Shown one piece after another: positions 33,556-43,142 of a DNA stretch of 64,000 bases. Below the pieces are notes generated by a model. The model was not told the DNA's origin. It searched no databases and was given only the letters and a program-made list of their open reading frames with translations. The first letter of the stretch is position 1, and each line of letters starts with the position of its first letter. The position numbers and the translations under genes are program-made. The stretch comes from Phycisphaerae bacterium (GTDB lineage: Bacteria; Planctomycetota; Phycisphaerae; Tepidisphaerales; Tepidisphaeraceae). The stretch covers positions 1-64,000 of the forward strand of contig JAICIO010000003.1 of the NCBI GenBank assembly GCA_025924315.1. The letters are read 5' to 3'.

Positions 33556-34842
33556 ATGGCACTGAGTGCGCCTCCATCAACCACCGATTCCCCGCACGCA
33601 GATCCGGCGAAGCGCGATCCACGCGTGCTCGATTCGCCGAATCGCGCAGCGGGCGCATCGCCGGGTGTAAACATCTCGCCGGGAAGCGATGACGACGGAT
33701 GGGAAGTGCCGCCGCCGGTGCAGTTGAGCGACGGAACGAAGGTTCAGCTGTACAAAGACGGCGAAGCGTTGCATGCAGCGTATAACGCCATCGCCCATGC
33801 CGAGCGGCGCATTTGTCTTGAAGTGTACATCTTCGCCGACGACGACACCGGCCGCGCGTTCAGCGAATTGCTGAGCAAAAAAGCGCATGATGGCGTATTC
33901 GTTTATGTGATCTACGACTCGTTCGGCTCGATCAATTCAAATCGAAAAATGTTCGAGGATATGCGCCGCTTCGGCGTGCGCATGCGCGAGTTTCATCCGA
34001 TGCGCCCGTGGGAATGCCAGTACGGCTGGCGGCCGTTTAATCGCGATCATCGCAAGCTGCTTGTGGTGGACGATCAACTCGCGGGGATGGGCGGACTGAA
34101 CGTCGGCCGCGAATATGCAGGCTCATGGGTCATCGACACCGGCAGCGCCGCGACGGAATTCTGGCGCGACAATGCGATCGGCATTGTCGGCCCGGGCGCG
34201 GCGCCGTTTCTCCGTTCATTTGCGCGCACGTGGAAGTACGCGACGTCGGCGGGTCCGATCCGCCGCGCCGAATTTGCCCACAATGTGCGGGGCGAGAATG
34301 GCGAACTCGGCGTACTGGCCAGCGTGCCGACGATGAACAGCCCGCTGCGACCGTTCCTGTGCGATCTGCTCAGCGGCGCGAAGAAAAGCATCGACATGAC
34401 GATGGCCTATTTCGCGCCCGATGACGATCTCATTCAAGCGCTTGTTCGCGCCGCGCGGCGCGGGGTGAGAGTTCGCCTCATGTTGCCAGGCCGATCGGAC
34501 GTGAAGTTGCTCATCACCGCGGCCCACTGGTTCTACGAATGTCTGATGGATGTCGGGGTCGAAATTTACGAACGACAGTGCGTCATCCTTCATGCCAAGA
34601 CAATGTGCGTGGACGAATCGATCACCGTGATCGGATCAACCAACCTCGACCATCGCAGCGTCGAGCTGAATTGCGAGTTATCCGCGATCATCCGCAACGC
34701 GCAGTTCGGCAAGCAGATGTGCGGATTATTCGAGAATGACATCTGCTTCGCGAAGCGGATCATGCCGAAAGAGTGGCGTCACCGCGCCTGGCGAGATCGT
34801 TGCGGGCAATGGTGCGTGAGTCGAATGCGGTATCTGCTGTGA
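33556..34842 (+). CDS. Phospholipase D-type cardiolipin synthase-like protein
   Basis: 428 aa with two HKD motifs: HRKLLVVDDQLAGMGGLNVG near residue 160-180 and HAKTMCVDESITVIGSTNLD near residue 345-365. It joins phosphatidyl groups to make cardiolipin or a related lipid. The N-terminal ~45 residues are Pro/Asp-rich and no transmembrane helices are seen, so it resembles the ClsB type more than ClsA. It is divergent from the Mrp gene. Confidence 0.85.
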   Translation: MALSAPPSTTDSPHADPAKRDPRVLDSPNRAAGASPGVNISPGSDDDGWEVPPPVQLSDGTKVQLYKDGEALHAAYNAIAHAERRICLEVYIFADDDTGRAFSELLSKKAHDGVFVYVIYDSFGSINSNRKMFEDMRRFGVRMREFHPMRPWECQYGWRPFNRDHRKLLVVDDQLAGMGGLNVGREYAGSWVIDTGSAATEFWRDNAIGIVGPGAAPFLRSFARTWKYATSAGPIRRAEFAHNVRGENGELGVLASVPTMNSPLRPFLCDLLSGAKKSIDMTMAYFAPDDDLIQALVRAARRGVRVRLMLPGRSDVKLLITAAHWFYECLMDVGVEIYERQCVILHAKTMCVDESITVIGSTNLDHRSVELNCELSAIIRNAQFGKQMCGLFENDICFAKRIMPKEWRHRAWRDRCGQWCVSRMRYLL

Positions 34843-34847
34843 ATCGA

Positions 34848-34904
34848 AGCCGCGGTCCTTTGGACCGCTGCTAAATAGTTAGCGGCGGAGCGAAGCTCCG
34901 CGGG
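34848..34904. repeat. Composite double-hairpin repeat, GCGGTCC..GGACCGC / GCGGAGC..GCTCCGC
   Basis: Two hairpins, GCGGTCC-TTT-GGACCGC and GCGGAGC-GAA-GCTCCGC, are separated by CTAAATAGTTAG, itself a palindrome. The same scheme as 4488-4544 and 45034-45112 with different stem sequences. It lies between convergent genes. Confidence 0.85.
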
Positions 34905-34913
34905 TTCCCTCGT

Positions 34914-35891
34914 CTAATGAATCCCCTTCGCCGCTAGCCAGCGCTCAGCATCGAGCGCAGCTTTGCAGCCCATCCCCGCCGCGGTGATCGCTTGCTTGTA
35001 GATCGGATCTGCGACATCCCCCGCCGCGAAGACGCCCTCGACGCTCGTCGTCGTGCGGAACGGATCCTTCAGCAGAATAAATCCCTTCGGATCGAGCTCG
35101 AGCTGATCGCCGAGGAACTTCGTATTGGGCGTGTGACCGATCGCAACGAACATGCCGGGCGCTTCGATGTGCGATTCCTCGCCACTCAGCAGATTCTTCA
35201 CGCGCACGCCGGTCATCCCCTTCTCTTCGTCGCCGACCACTTCGACAACGGTCGAATTCCACACCGGCTTCACCTTCGGATTACTGAGCAATCGCTCGGC
35301 CATGATTTTGCTCGCCTTGCTCATCGATTCGCGACGATGCACAAGATGAACGTTCGACGCGAACTTCGTCAGATAGTTCCCCTCTTCAGCCGCTGAATCT
35401 CCACCGCCGACGACCACGAGCGGCTTGTTACGAAAACGCGGAAGCGCTCCGTCACACACGGCGCACGCGCTCACGCCGAAGTTTTTGAACTTCTGTTCTG
35501 ATTCAAGGCCGAGATAGTTCGCGCTCGCGCCGGTCGAGATAATCACCGAATGCGCTTCCGTCTGCTTACCGGACGAATCCGTCATGACAAACGGCGTCTG
35601 TTTCAAATCGATGCTGACGATGTCTTCGGTAATAATTCTGGCCCCATATCGCTCCGCCTGATCGCGCATCCGTGTCATCAGCTCCGGCCCCAGGATCCCA
35701 TCAGGAAATCCGGGAAAGTTTTCGACTTCGGTCGTGAGGTTCAGTTGCCCCAGCGGAAGCGTTCCGCGCAGGCGGTTTTCTTCCGAGATAGCGCCTTCGT
35801 ACACGATCGGCGAAAGATTCGCCCGCGCCGCGTAAATCGCCGCCGTCCAACCCGCGGGGCCCGAGCCAATGATCACAAGCTTTTCTGCCAT
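34914..35891 (-). CDS. trxB: Thioredoxin-disulfide reductase
   Basis: 325 aa. FAD motif [18 protein letters not shown] at the N-terminus, redox pair CAVC in [10 protein letters not shown] near residue 140, NADPH motif [15 protein letters not shown] and the C-terminal [20 protein letters not shown]. It transfers electrons from NADPH to thioredoxin in the cytoplasm. Length and motif order are standard. It is divergent from the rhomboid gene, with only 27 bases between the two ATGs. Confidence 0.93.
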   Translation of the reverse strand: MAEKLVIIGSGPAGWTAAIYAARANLSPIVYEGAISEENRLRGTLPLGQLNLTTEVENFPGFPDGILGPELMTRMRDQAERYGARIITEDIVSIDLKQTPFVMTDSSGKQTEAHSVIISTGASANYLGLESEQKFKNFGVSACAVCDGALPRFRNKPLVVVGGGDSAAEEGNYLTKFASNVHLVHRRESMSKASKIMAERLLSNPKVKPVWNSTVVEVVGDEEKGMTGVRVKNLLSGEESHIEAPGMFVAIGHTPNTKFLGDQLELDPKGFILLKDPFRTTTSVEGVFAAGDVADPIYKQAITAAGMGCKAALDAERWLAAKGIH

Positions 35892-35918
35892 GGGTCTTAT
35901 TCTAGGGAAGCAGGCGGT

Positions 35919-36677
35919 ATGATGCCACGCATGTCCAATCCGATGGAGGCGCGAAAACTTCGTAAGCTCAACACCCCCGGCGGCCCGTCCATCTGGCGCA
36001 CCGAATACTGGTCCGCGACGATCTGGATCATCGTCATTACGTGCGTGGTCTCACTGATCGATATGTTTTCAATGGGTCGGCTGTCGCAATTCGGCGCTCT
36101 TAGCATCGATGGGATTCGACACTTTTACCTCTGGCAACTTCTCACGTATCAGCTGCTGCACGCCGGACCGATCCATCTGCTGTTCAATATGCTGTGGCTG
36201 TACATGCTCGGTCCGATCATCGAGCCGCTGATCGGCAAACGGCGGTTCGTTTTGCTGTATGTTCTGAGCGGCGTTGTGGGTGGCGCGATCTTTATCATGA
36301 CGCAAAAATTCGCGATCGCCGGAGTGCTTGAAGAGGCGCATTTGGTCGGCGCGTCCGCAAGCATCCTCGGGGTAATGGCCGGCGCCGTTTGTGTCGCCCC
36401 GCGCATGCCGATCCAATTCTGGTTCCCGCCGGTCTCGATCCCGCTCTGGGTGATCTTCATCGCCGCTATCGTGATGGCGATGTTGGCGATTCGGGTCTCA
36501 GGAATGAACGCCGGTGGTGAAGCAGCCCATCTTGGAGGCGCCGCCGCCGGCTTGATCGGCTTTACATTTCGCTCGAAACTCAATCTGCCTGGCTTCGGCG
36601 CCAAGCGCAAGAAGTCGAAGTTCTGGAACCCCGCCGATCCAGAGAGCAAATTCATCCGCGACGATTTTCAAGACTGA
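35919..36677 (+). CDS. Rhomboid family intramembrane serine protease
   Basis: 252 aa with six or seven hydrophobic helices. [20 protein letters not shown] is the rhomboid HxxxxHxxxN helix, [13 protein letters not shown] carries the active Ser (GASA), and [12 protein letters not shown] the active His. The protease cuts within membrane helices. Three ATGs (35919, 35922, 35931) could begin translation, with AGGCGG just before the first. The 3' end overlaps the convergent leuB-like gene by 10 bases. Confidence 0.88.
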   Translation: MMPRMSNPMEARKLRKLNTPGGPSIWRTEYWSATIWIIVITCVVSLIDMFSMGRLSQFGALSIDGIRHFYLWQLLTYQLLHAGPIHLLFNMLWLYMLGPIIEPLIGKRRFVLLYVLSGVVGGAIFIMTQKFAIAGVLEEAHLVGASASILGVMAGAVCVAPRMPIQFWFPPVSIPLWVIFIAAIVMAMLAIRVSGMNAGGEAAHLGGAAAGLIGFTFRSKLNLPGFGAKRKKSKFWNPADPESKFIRDDFQD

Positions 36678-37738
36678 ATCTTCGCGACGACCGCATCGCC
36701 CACCTGGCCCGTGCTCGCAGTTCCACCGAGATCGCGCGTGTGATTCGCCTTGTCGGCAACTACGTCCTTACACGCCTGCTGAATCGCCGCCGCCGCCTTC
36801 GGCTGATTCAAAAAGTCCAGCATCATCGCGACGCTCAGAAACGTCGCGATCGGATTCGCGTACCCTTTGCCGGCGATGTCCGGCGCCGAGCCGTGCACCG
36901 GCTCGAACATGCTCGCCGCCTGACGTGTCGGGTTGATATTTCCGCTCGCCGCCATGCCCATTCCGCCCTGAATGGCGGCGCCGAGATCTGTGATGATGTC
37001 GCCGAACATGTTCGTCGTCACGATCACGTCGTATCGCTTCGGGTTGGTCACCATGTACATCGTGCACGCATCGACATGGTCATAACCGGTCTCGATTCCC
37101 GCGTATTCGCCCTTCACTTCCTCGAACGCGCGCATCCAAAGGTTGTGCGCATAGCGCAACACGTTCGTCTTCGCGACGAGCGTCACCTTTTTGCGGTTGA
37201 ACTGCTTCGCGTATTCGAACGCATAACGAATCGCGCGCTCGACGCCGTGACGCGTCGTTACTTCGATCTGATTCGCGACTTCGTGCTTCGTACCCTTGTA
37301 GAGAAAACCACCGTTCTGGCAGTACAGGCCTTCGGTATTCTCGCGGACGATGATCATGTCGATATCGTCCGGGCCGGCGTTCTTCAGCGGGGTCGGGACG
37401 TTCGGCAGCAGTTTCGTCGGGCGGAGGTTGATGTATTGATCGAGCTCGAAACGCATCTTCAGCAGAATGTCGGTTTCGATCAGCCCCTGCGGAATGAGTG
37501 CATTGCCTCGCGGGTCAGCGCCGACCGCGCCAAAGAGGATCGCATCATGCGCCGCGAGTTCTTTCAAGGCCGAATCCGGTAGCGTGATGTTCGTCTTGAG
37601 ATAATGCTCAGCGCCGAAGGGATAGTCGGTCGTCTGGTACGTAAAGCCAAACTTCTTCGAAGCCGCCTTCAGGACCTTCAATCCCTCCGCGACGACTTCC
37701 TTCCCGACGAAATCCCCGGGCATCACTGCGATCTTCAT
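36668..37738 (-). CDS. leuB: Isocitrate/isopropylmalate dehydrogenase family protein, probably 3-isopropylmalate dehydrogenase
   Basis: 356 aa beta-decarboxylating dehydrogenase. [14 protein letters not shown] at the N-terminus, [54 protein letters not shown] and [18 protein letters not shown] cover the metal/substrate and NAD-binding sites. The likely reaction is oxidative decarboxylation of 3-isopropylmalate in leucine synthesis, but tartrate or isocitrate forms of the family are close and not excluded. Repeat 37753-37815 separates it from ileS. Confidence 0.78.
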   Translation of the reverse strand: MKIAVMPGDFVGKEVVAEGLKVLKAASKKFGFTYQTTDYPFGAEHYLKTNITLPDSALKELAAHDAILFGAVGADPRGNALIPQGLIETDILLKMRFELDQYINLRPTKLLPNVPTPLKNAGPDDIDMIIVRENTEGLYCQNGGFLYKGTKHEVANQIEVTTRHGVERAIRYAFEYAKQFNRKKVTLVAKTNVLRYAHNLWMRAFEEVKGEYAGIETGYDHVDACTMYMVTNPKRYDVIVTTNMFGDIITDLGAAIQGGMGMAASGNINPTRQAASMFEPVHGSAPDIAGKGYANPIATFLSVAMMLDFLNQPKAAAAIQQACKDVVADKANHTRDLGGTASTGQVGDAVVAKIQS

Positions 37739-37752
37739 GACTCATTTCTTCC

Positions 37753-37815
37753 GTAGGGTGTGCTTCAGCACACCGTTTCGTTTGTTCACAGATGGTGTGC
37801 TGAAGCACACCCTAC
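37753..37815. repeat. Composite double-hairpin repeat, GGTGTGCTTCAGCACACC type, copy 2
   Basis: GTAGGGTGTGCTTCAGCACA and its inverted counterpart ending in GCACACCCTAC bound the element. The 37812-37814 CTA, read on the minus strand, is the TAG stop of ileS. The two hairpins share stem and loop with the copy at 4488-4544. Confidence 0.9.
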
Positions 37816-40682
37816 TTGTTTGCCTTGACGGCCGCGGCATCTCTCAATGTGAGATCGGGATAATCGGGATCCTGACCGACATCGGGGCGCCGTTTCCAGC
37901 TCCGAGCGCACGCCTGATACGTCTCGCGGCGGTCGACCATCTTCACTGACACCGCCGGCTTGTTCGTACTCACTTCGGCGAAGCTGTGGAAACCGGCACC
38001 GACGAGATCTTCGAGATCGGGACCGTACACCTGCAGCCGCCGACGCAGATCGTCATCGTCCACTTCGTAGATGACCTCAGCATCGAGCGCCTTATTGAGC
38101 CCCGCTTCCTTCTTCAGCGTATCGAGCTGCGCGAGACCTTGATCCCGCAGGTCCATCAGCAGCTTCCACTCTTCGCGCTGTTGGTCAGAGACCGTTTGAC
38201 CCGAAGGTTGCGGCAGAAGTGCCAGATGCACGCTCGCGCACTCCGCGTCGTCTTTCGGCTTATGCTGGATATATTCCCACGCCTCGTCGGCGGTGAACAC
38301 GATCATCGGAGCGAGGAGCTTCGTCAGCGCGATGATCATTCGGTACATAACCGTTTGCGTGCGACGGCGCACGGGCGAATTTGGGGATTCGCAATAAAGC
38401 CGATCCTTCATCGCATTGCCGTACACCGCGCTGATCTGCACAGCGCAGAAGTCGTGCAAGAGGCGGAACGCGCGGTGAAGCTGATAAGCATCGTATGCAC
38501 TTGTCACGTCCGCGATGAGCTGATCTAGCTCCGCGCTCGCCCAGCCGTCGAGGCTGTTCTGCGGAACCTCCTGGGTGTTCTGCTTCGGATCAAAGTCGTA
38601 CAGGTTGCTCAGCAAATAGCGGAGCGTGTTGCGGATCTTGCGATACTTGTCGCCGAATTCCTTGATCGCCTGCGGGCTGGTCGGGATATCGCCCTGGTAA
38701 TCGACCGAGCAGCACCACAGTCGCAGCAGATCCGCGCCGTGCCGCTCAATCTCCTGGGTCGCGGTCACGTATTCCTTGTCGCTCTTGCTGACCTTCGTGC
38801 CGTCGGGTTTGACAACGAAGCCATGCGTGAGCACTTGCTTGAACGGCGGAGTGCCCGTCGCGCCGAGCGCCGGCAACAATGACAATTGAAACCATCCGCG
38901 ATGCTGATCGGAGCCTTCAAGGTACAGGTCGGCGGGGAACTTCAGGTACGACCGGCACTGCAACACCGCGTGCCACGAGCTGCCGGACTCGAACCACACG
39001 TCGAAGATGTCCTTCTCCTTGCGCAGCTTCGCGACTTCGCCGAAATGAGCGGGACACGCGGTCTGATCGCAACTGAGCAGCTCGGTTGGCGTCTCGGTGA
39101 ACCACACATCCGAGCCCCGCTCGCAGAATCGCTTCGCGACCGCGCGCACGGATTGGCCGGTGAGCAACGGCTCATCCTTCTCGTTGTAAAACACCGGGAT
39201 CGGCAGGCCCCAAGCGCGTTGGCGGCTGATGCACCAGTCCGGCCGCGATTCGAGCATGCCGAGGATGCGCGCTTTGCCCCAGCTCGGGATGAATGTCGTC
39301 TGCTCGACCGCTTCCGTCGCGCGTTGCCGCAGGGACTTTGCTTCACCGCTTCCGCCTTTCGGCACGAACGGTTTATCGAGCGAGATGAACCATTGCTCGG
39401 TCGCGCGAAAGATCGTCGGCGTCTTGCTGCGCCAATCATGCGGATAACTGTGGCGGATCTTTTCCTCTGCGAAGAGGACGTCGAGCTCTTTGAGCTTGTC
39501 CGTCACCTTGGGATTGCCTTCCCACACGGTCAGGCCAGTGAGCCAGTTCGGCACGGTCGAATCAAATCGCCCGTTCGCCTGCACTGGACAATAGATCTCG
39601 ATGTGGTTCGTGATGCCGGTGTGATAGTCATCTTCACCGTGACCTGGCGCGGTGTGAACGAGACCCGTCCCGTCTGTCGTCGTCACGTACTCGGCGTGCA
39701 CGACGCGGCCGACGCGATCGACGAATGGATGCTGGTATTCCAAACCGACCAGTTCATTTCCGCGAACCGTTTTCAGGACTTGCGGATTCGAATCCGAAAC
39801 TTTGGCGAAAACCTTTTCGACGAGATCGGTCGCGACGACCGTGATGCGCGTCTGTCCGTTGCGGTCGTATTGAACAAACGCGTATTCCACGTCCGGATGC
39901 ACCGCGATTGCCATGTTCGCGGGCAAAGTCCAGGGCGTCGTCGTCCAGATCAGGAAGCTCACCGGCGCATTCACACGCAGATCGAACTTGCCTTTCACTT
40001 CGCCGGGGTTTCGCGCGGCGAATTCGACGAAGACGCTGTTGTCGTCCACTTCCTTATATTCGAGCTCGGCATCGGCCAGCGCCGTCTGATTCGCGATCGA
40101 CCAGTGCACCGGCTTGAGCTGCTTGTAAACCAGCCCCGCCTCGACGAAGTCCGCGAAGACATTGAGCGTTTCGCTCTCGTACTCCGGCTTCATCGTGAGG
40201 TACGGGTTGTTCCACTCGCCGAGGATCCCGAGCCGCTGAAACTGTTCGCTCTGGATGCCGACGTACTTCTGTGCGTACTCGTGACACAACTTGCGCACGT
40301 CGAGCTTGCTCATCTCGCGAACTTTCGGGCCGAGATCTTTGGTGATCTTGTGCTCGATCGGCAGCCCGTGGCAATCCCAGCCGGGAACATACGGCGTCTG
40401 GAAGCCGGCCATGCTCTTATAGCGCAGGAAAACATCTTTGAGTGTCTTATTGATCACATGGCCGATGTGGATATCGCCATTCGCGAACGGCGGGCCGTCG
40501 TGCAGCACCCAGTGCGGCGCCTTCGCGCGAGCGGTCATCAACTTTTCGTAGAGCCGCCCTTCCTTCCACATCGCCAGGCGCTTCGGCTCGTTCTGCACGA
40601 GCTTCGCTTCCATCGGGAAGGCGGTCTGCGGCAGATTCAACGTCTGCTTGTAGTTCTTTTTCTGTGGCGTTTCGGTGGACAT
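37812..40682 (-). CDS. ileS: Isoleucine-tRNA ligase with degenerate C-terminal zinc knuckle
   Basis: 956 aa class I aminoacyl-tRNA synthetase. GDIHIGHVINKTLKD holds the HIGH motif and GTKVSKSDKEY the KMSKS-equivalent. The CP1 editing domain (TTPWTLPANMAIAV, TAPGHGEDDYHTG) and the anticodon-binding helices are present. The usual C-terminal zinc finger (CxxC..CxxC) reads ACARSWKRRPDVG..LTLRDAAAV, keeping one of four Cys. It charges tRNA-Ile. The stop codon is in the 37753-37815 repeat. The MATE gene ends 6 bases before the ileS ATG, so the two probably share a transcript. Confidence 0.93.
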   Translation of the reverse strand: MSTETPQKKNYKQTLNLPQTAFPMEAKLVQNEPKRLAMWKEGRLYEKLMTARAKAPHWVLHDGPPFANGDIHIGHVINKTLKDVFLRYKSMAGFQTPYVPGWDCHGLPIEHKITKDLGPKVREMSKLDVRKLCHEYAQKYVGIQSEQFQRLGILGEWNNPYLTMKPEYESETLNVFADFVEAGLVYKQLKPVHWSIANQTALADAELEYKEVDDNSVFVEFAARNPGEVKGKFDLRVNAPVSFLIWTTTPWTLPANMAIAVHPDVEYAFVQYDRNGQTRITVVATDLVEKVFAKVSDSNPQVLKTVRGNELVGLEYQHPFVDRVGRVVHAEYVTTTDGTGLVHTAPGHGEDDYHTGITNHIEIYCPVQANGRFDSTVPNWLTGLTVWEGNPKVTDKLKELDVLFAEEKIRHSYPHDWRSKTPTIFRATEQWFISLDKPFVPKGGSGEAKSLRQRATEAVEQTTFIPSWGKARILGMLESRPDWCISRQRAWGLPIPVFYNEKDEPLLTGQSVRAVAKRFCERGSDVWFTETPTELLSCDQTACPAHFGEVAKLRKEKDIFDVWFESGSSWHAVLQCRSYLKFPADLYLEGSDQHRGWFQLSLLPALGATGTPPFKQVLTHGFVVKPDGTKVSKSDKEYVTATQEIERHGADLLRLWCCSVDYQGDIPTSPQAIKEFGDKYRKIRNTLRYLLSNLYDFDPKQNTQEVPQNSLDGWASAELDQLIADVTSAYDAYQLHRAFRLLHDFCAVQISAVYGNAMKDRLYCESPNSPVRRRTQTVMYRMIIALTKLLAPMIVFTADEAWEYIQHKPKDDAECASVHLALLPQPSGQTVSDQQREEWKLLMDLRDQGLAQLDTLKKEAGLNKALDAEVIYEVDDDDLRRRLQVYGPDLEDLVGAGFHSFAEVSTNKPAVSVKMVDRRETYQACARSWKRRPDVGQDPDYPDLTLRDAAAVKANK

Positions 40683-40688
40683 AGCTGC

Positions 40689-42116
40689 TCAAATTGAAGA
40701 AACGGTTACTGTAGCCGAAGCAAGCGATTCGTTCGAGGCCGACGGTTCGAGGTGAATCGATCTCCATTTTCCTCGGACAAATCTGCCGTACATATAGAAG
40801 CCCAGAATCGCTCCGTAAATTGTGGCAATCGTCCACGGGCCGGCGGCGCCGAAGCGAGGGAAATGCCGTGCGACGAGGAATCCAATTCCGACCGTCATCG
40901 ACCAGCAAAGCCCCGCTGTCACCAGCGCGGGAATGAACGTATCGCCCGCGCCGCGTAGTCCGCCATAGTAGACGATGTACATCGCATCGAAGAACTGATA
41001 GATCGCCGCGAAGATCATCAGCACAGTACCGATGCGAAGCACGTCGGGGTCGCTCGTGAACACAGACATCAGTTGACGACGAGCAATAAAGAAACCGAAA
41101 CCGCAGGCCAGCATATAGACGGCCGCGAGCTTGAATCCGAGGTGTGCGCGGTGCATTGCGATTTCCGGCTCGCCTCGCCCAATGTATCGCCCCACCAGCG
41201 CCGTCACCGCCTGTCCAATGCCAAACGCGGGCATGAAGCTCACCGCCATGTAGCGGAACATGAACGTGTTGGCGGCCATCGCATTGTTGCCCAGCGGCGC
41301 CATCACCAGGACGATGAACATCGACCAGGCGACGACGTCCGCGACGATCTGCAAACCCGACGGCGCGCCGACGGTCACGAGCGTCTTAAATTCCGGCCAG
41401 CGAAAACGCCAGTCGAGCACGTTGAACTTCTTGCGGATGCTCGGCGCGAAGACAAACACGATCGCGACGAACATCTCCACGAATACGCCGACGTTCTGCG
41501 CCCATGCCGCGCCAGCGACGCCCATCGACGAAAACCCGGCGTGGCCGAAGATCATCATCCATGCTGCGAGGGCATTGACGCTCACGCCACACACCGCCGC
41601 GACAAGCACGAGTCCCGGCCGATTCACCGCAAGCAGAAACTGCTCGCATGCCATTCCGAGCATCTTGAACAACGTCGCGGCGAGCACGATCTTCAGATAC
41701 GTGGTCTCCATCGCCGCGAGATGAGGCGTGTGACCAGCGGTGATGAAAATGTGATCGACGAACGGTGTCGCGACGAGTGCGACGACCGCAAACATCACGC
41801 CCACCCACACGCCCTGCCACAAATATCGCCCGCAGTGCGAATAGTTCTCCTGCCCGAACGCCTGACTCACGAGCGTATTCACGATGAACAGGATGCCCAT
41901 GCCGAAGCTGATCACCGCGAACGCGAAGATCCCCGCGTTCCCCGCGGCCGTCGGGGCATCAACGCCGAGATGCGACAGCATCCACGTGTCGATGAACTGC
42001 ATGACGGTGTACGAGGCCATCTGCGCGACCGTCGGGCCCGCCAGGCGCAGCAACTCCACGATCGGCCGCTCGTGCGTCCAATCCGGCCCGCTCAGTTTGC
42101 TCGATTCACCCGGCAC
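40689..42116 (-). CDS. MATE family multidrug/Na+-type efflux transporter
   Basis: 475 aa with twelve hydrophobic helices. The N-terminal half begins IVELLRLAGPTVAQMASYTV, with FIDTWMLSHLG and LVSQAFGQEN typical of MATE transporters; the second half repeats the bundle (LVTVGAPSGLQIVADVV). It exports drugs or metabolites using Na+ or H+. The start is GTG at 42116 with GACGAGG nearby. A minus-strand terminator and a promoter lie just upstream (42135-42283), so expression may be controlled by attenuation. Confidence 0.88.
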   Translation of the reverse strand: MPGESSKLSGPDWTHERPIVELLRLAGPTVAQMASYTVMQFIDTWMLSHLGVDAPTAAGNAGIFAFAVISFGMGILFIVNTLVSQAFGQENYSHCGRYLWQGVWVGVMFAVVALVATPFVDHIFITAGHTPHLAAMETTYLKIVLAATLFKMLGMACEQFLLAVNRPGLVLVAAVCGVSVNALAAWMMIFGHAGFSSMGVAGAAWAQNVGVFVEMFVAIVFVFAPSIRKKFNVLDWRFRWPEFKTLVTVGAPSGLQIVADVVAWSMFIVLVMAPLGNNAMAANTFMFRYMAVSFMPAFGIGQAVTALVGRYIGRGEPEIAMHRAHLGFKLAAVYMLACGFGFFIARRQLMSVFTSDPDVLRIGTVLMIFAAIYQFFDAMYIVYYGGLRGAGDTFIPALVTAGLCWSMTVGIGFLVARHFPRFGAAGPWTIATIYGAILGFYMYGRFVRGKWRSIHLEPSASNESLASATVTVSSI

Positions 42117-42134
42117 AAGACCTCGTCCGCCAAC

Positions 42135-42164
42135 AAAAAACCCTCAGGCCACGCCTGAGGGTTT
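42135..42164 (-). terminator. Leader terminator upstream of the MATE gene
   Basis: On the minus strand AAACCCTCAGGC and GCCTGAGGGTTT form a 12-bp stem with a GTG loop, followed by TTT TTT-rich sequence. The T-run exists only on the minus strand. The hairpin ends about 19 bases before the MATE GTG and 92 bases below the promoter at 42256-42283, so it would cut the MATE transcript short. Confidence 0.75.
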
Positions 42165-42165
42165 G

Positions 42166-42250
42166 GTGTTTCGTTGAATGAAAACGACCCCTACACGCGG
42201 CTCCCGCCTCGCAAAGTGCGAATGATGATAGGGGTAATGCGATTCATCGG
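42166..42250 (-). ncRNA. Candidate regulatory leader RNA of the MATE gene
   Basis: Read on the minus strand, ACCCCT (42230-42235) and AGGGGT (42187-42192) close a ~37-base domain that contains the hairpins CGCA-CTT-TGCG and GGC-GGGA-GCC. The terminator follows. This order (closed aptamer-like domain, then terminator, then exporter) is what a riboswitch or attenuator would show. I recognise no known class. Confidence 0.4.
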
Positions 42251-42255
42251 TAATG

Positions 42256-42283
42256 ATGATATCGGCCGGATTCTGCCGGTCAA
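42256..42283 (-). promoter_or_regulatory. Sigma-70-like promoter of the MATE gene
   Basis: Minus-strand TTGACC and TATCAT are 16 bases apart, giving a transcript of about 130 leader bases. A 10-base direct repeat, AATGATGATA on the plus strand, occurs at 42221-42230 and 42252-42261, the second overlapping this -10; the copies are 31 bases apart. Confidence 0.55.
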
Positions 42284-42328
42284 TCACCGAATTCTTGCAG
42301 CGCCAATCGCACAGCTTACAATTTCGTC

Positions 42329-43030
42329 ATGCACTTCAGGGGCGCGGGGCTGGGAATTCTGTTGGCGATCGCGGGTTGCCGGAAAGAGGCCCCCGTCGCA
42401 ATTACGCCTTCCGCTCCTCCAACAACCCAAGTGGGCGCGACGACGCACGTGACGGCAACGACGAAGCCGAAGCCTATCAATCCAAGTTCTCCGCAGGGCG
42501 TGATTCAAGCCTTTGCAGACGCCATGTTGATCAAGGATCGAGCGACCGCGACGGCGACTCTGGCACATCAGGAACGCGATGGTCCTCTGATCGCGGCCAT
42601 CTGTGACCTCTCTGCTGCGATGGCGGACACGGCGTCGGCGGCCAATGAGCGATTTTCCGCACGCGTCGCGGATGCAGGGATCACCATCGAGTGCAACGAC
42701 CTCGAATTCGCCGAAACAGACGCGATGTGTATTGCCACGTCAAAAAGAGATTCGTCGGTGAAATTCGTGCTCACACAAGCCGGCGGCACCTGGAAGATCG
42801 ATAGCTTTCAGTTCGCCGGCGCGAATTCGGGCGACGCCGTACTACAGATTCGACGTTTGACGGATGTATTTCAAGGATTGGCGGACGAGGTTCGTTCGGG
42901 AAGGATTCAAACCCGTTTGGAATTTCGGAGCGCGTTCCGAGAACGATTGGGCGGATCTGCTTCGATCGCTGGAGCCACCAGCGGAAAGGGAGCGAATTCT
43001 TCCGACGACACGCTGCGCCTTACGCCCTAG
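42329..43030 (+). CDS. Putative lipoprotein, function unknown
   Basis: 233 aa. Signal peptide MHFRGAGLGILLAIAGC ends in a good lipobox (IAGC), followed by a Pro/Thr/Lys-rich linker and a mixed alpha/beta domain of about 170 residues. The domain is reminiscent of the NTF2-like/DUF4878 group (IQAFADAMLIKDRATATATL, KFVLTQAGGTWKIDSFQF), but this is only a resemblance. Divergent from the MATE gene. Confidence 0.65.
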   Translation: MHFRGAGLGILLAIAGCRKEAPVAITPSAPPTTQVGATTHVTATTKPKPINPSSPQGVIQAFADAMLIKDRATATATLAHQERDGPLIAAICDLSAAMADTASAANERFSARVADAGITIECNDLEFAETDAMCIATSKRDSSVKFVLTQAGGTWKIDSFQFAGANSGDAVLQIRRLTDVFQGLADEVRSGRIQTRLEFRSAFRERLGGSASIAGATSGKGANSSDDTLRLTP

Positions 43031-43073
43031 TCGCAAGCCGATGTTCGAAATCCGACGAACATGAGAAGAAATT

Positions 43074-43136
43074 GATCCGCAGATTGCGGCGATTTGCGCA
43101 GATTAAATCTGCGCGAATCTGCGAAATCTGCGGATC
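43074..43136. repeat. Inverted repeat, GATCCGCAGATT type
   Basis: GATCCGCAGATTGC..GATTTGCGCAGATT pairs with AATCTGCGCGAATC..GAAATCTGCGGATC. Made of shorter GCAGATT units. It lies between the convergent lipoprotein and lipoyl-E3 genes. Confidence 0.85.
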
Positions 43137-43142
43137 ATTGTT

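Noticed and set aside
38886-40697. 603-aa plus-strand frame opposite ileS
   Set aside because: Shadow of the synthetase gene; composition is Arg/His-rich and no domain is present.
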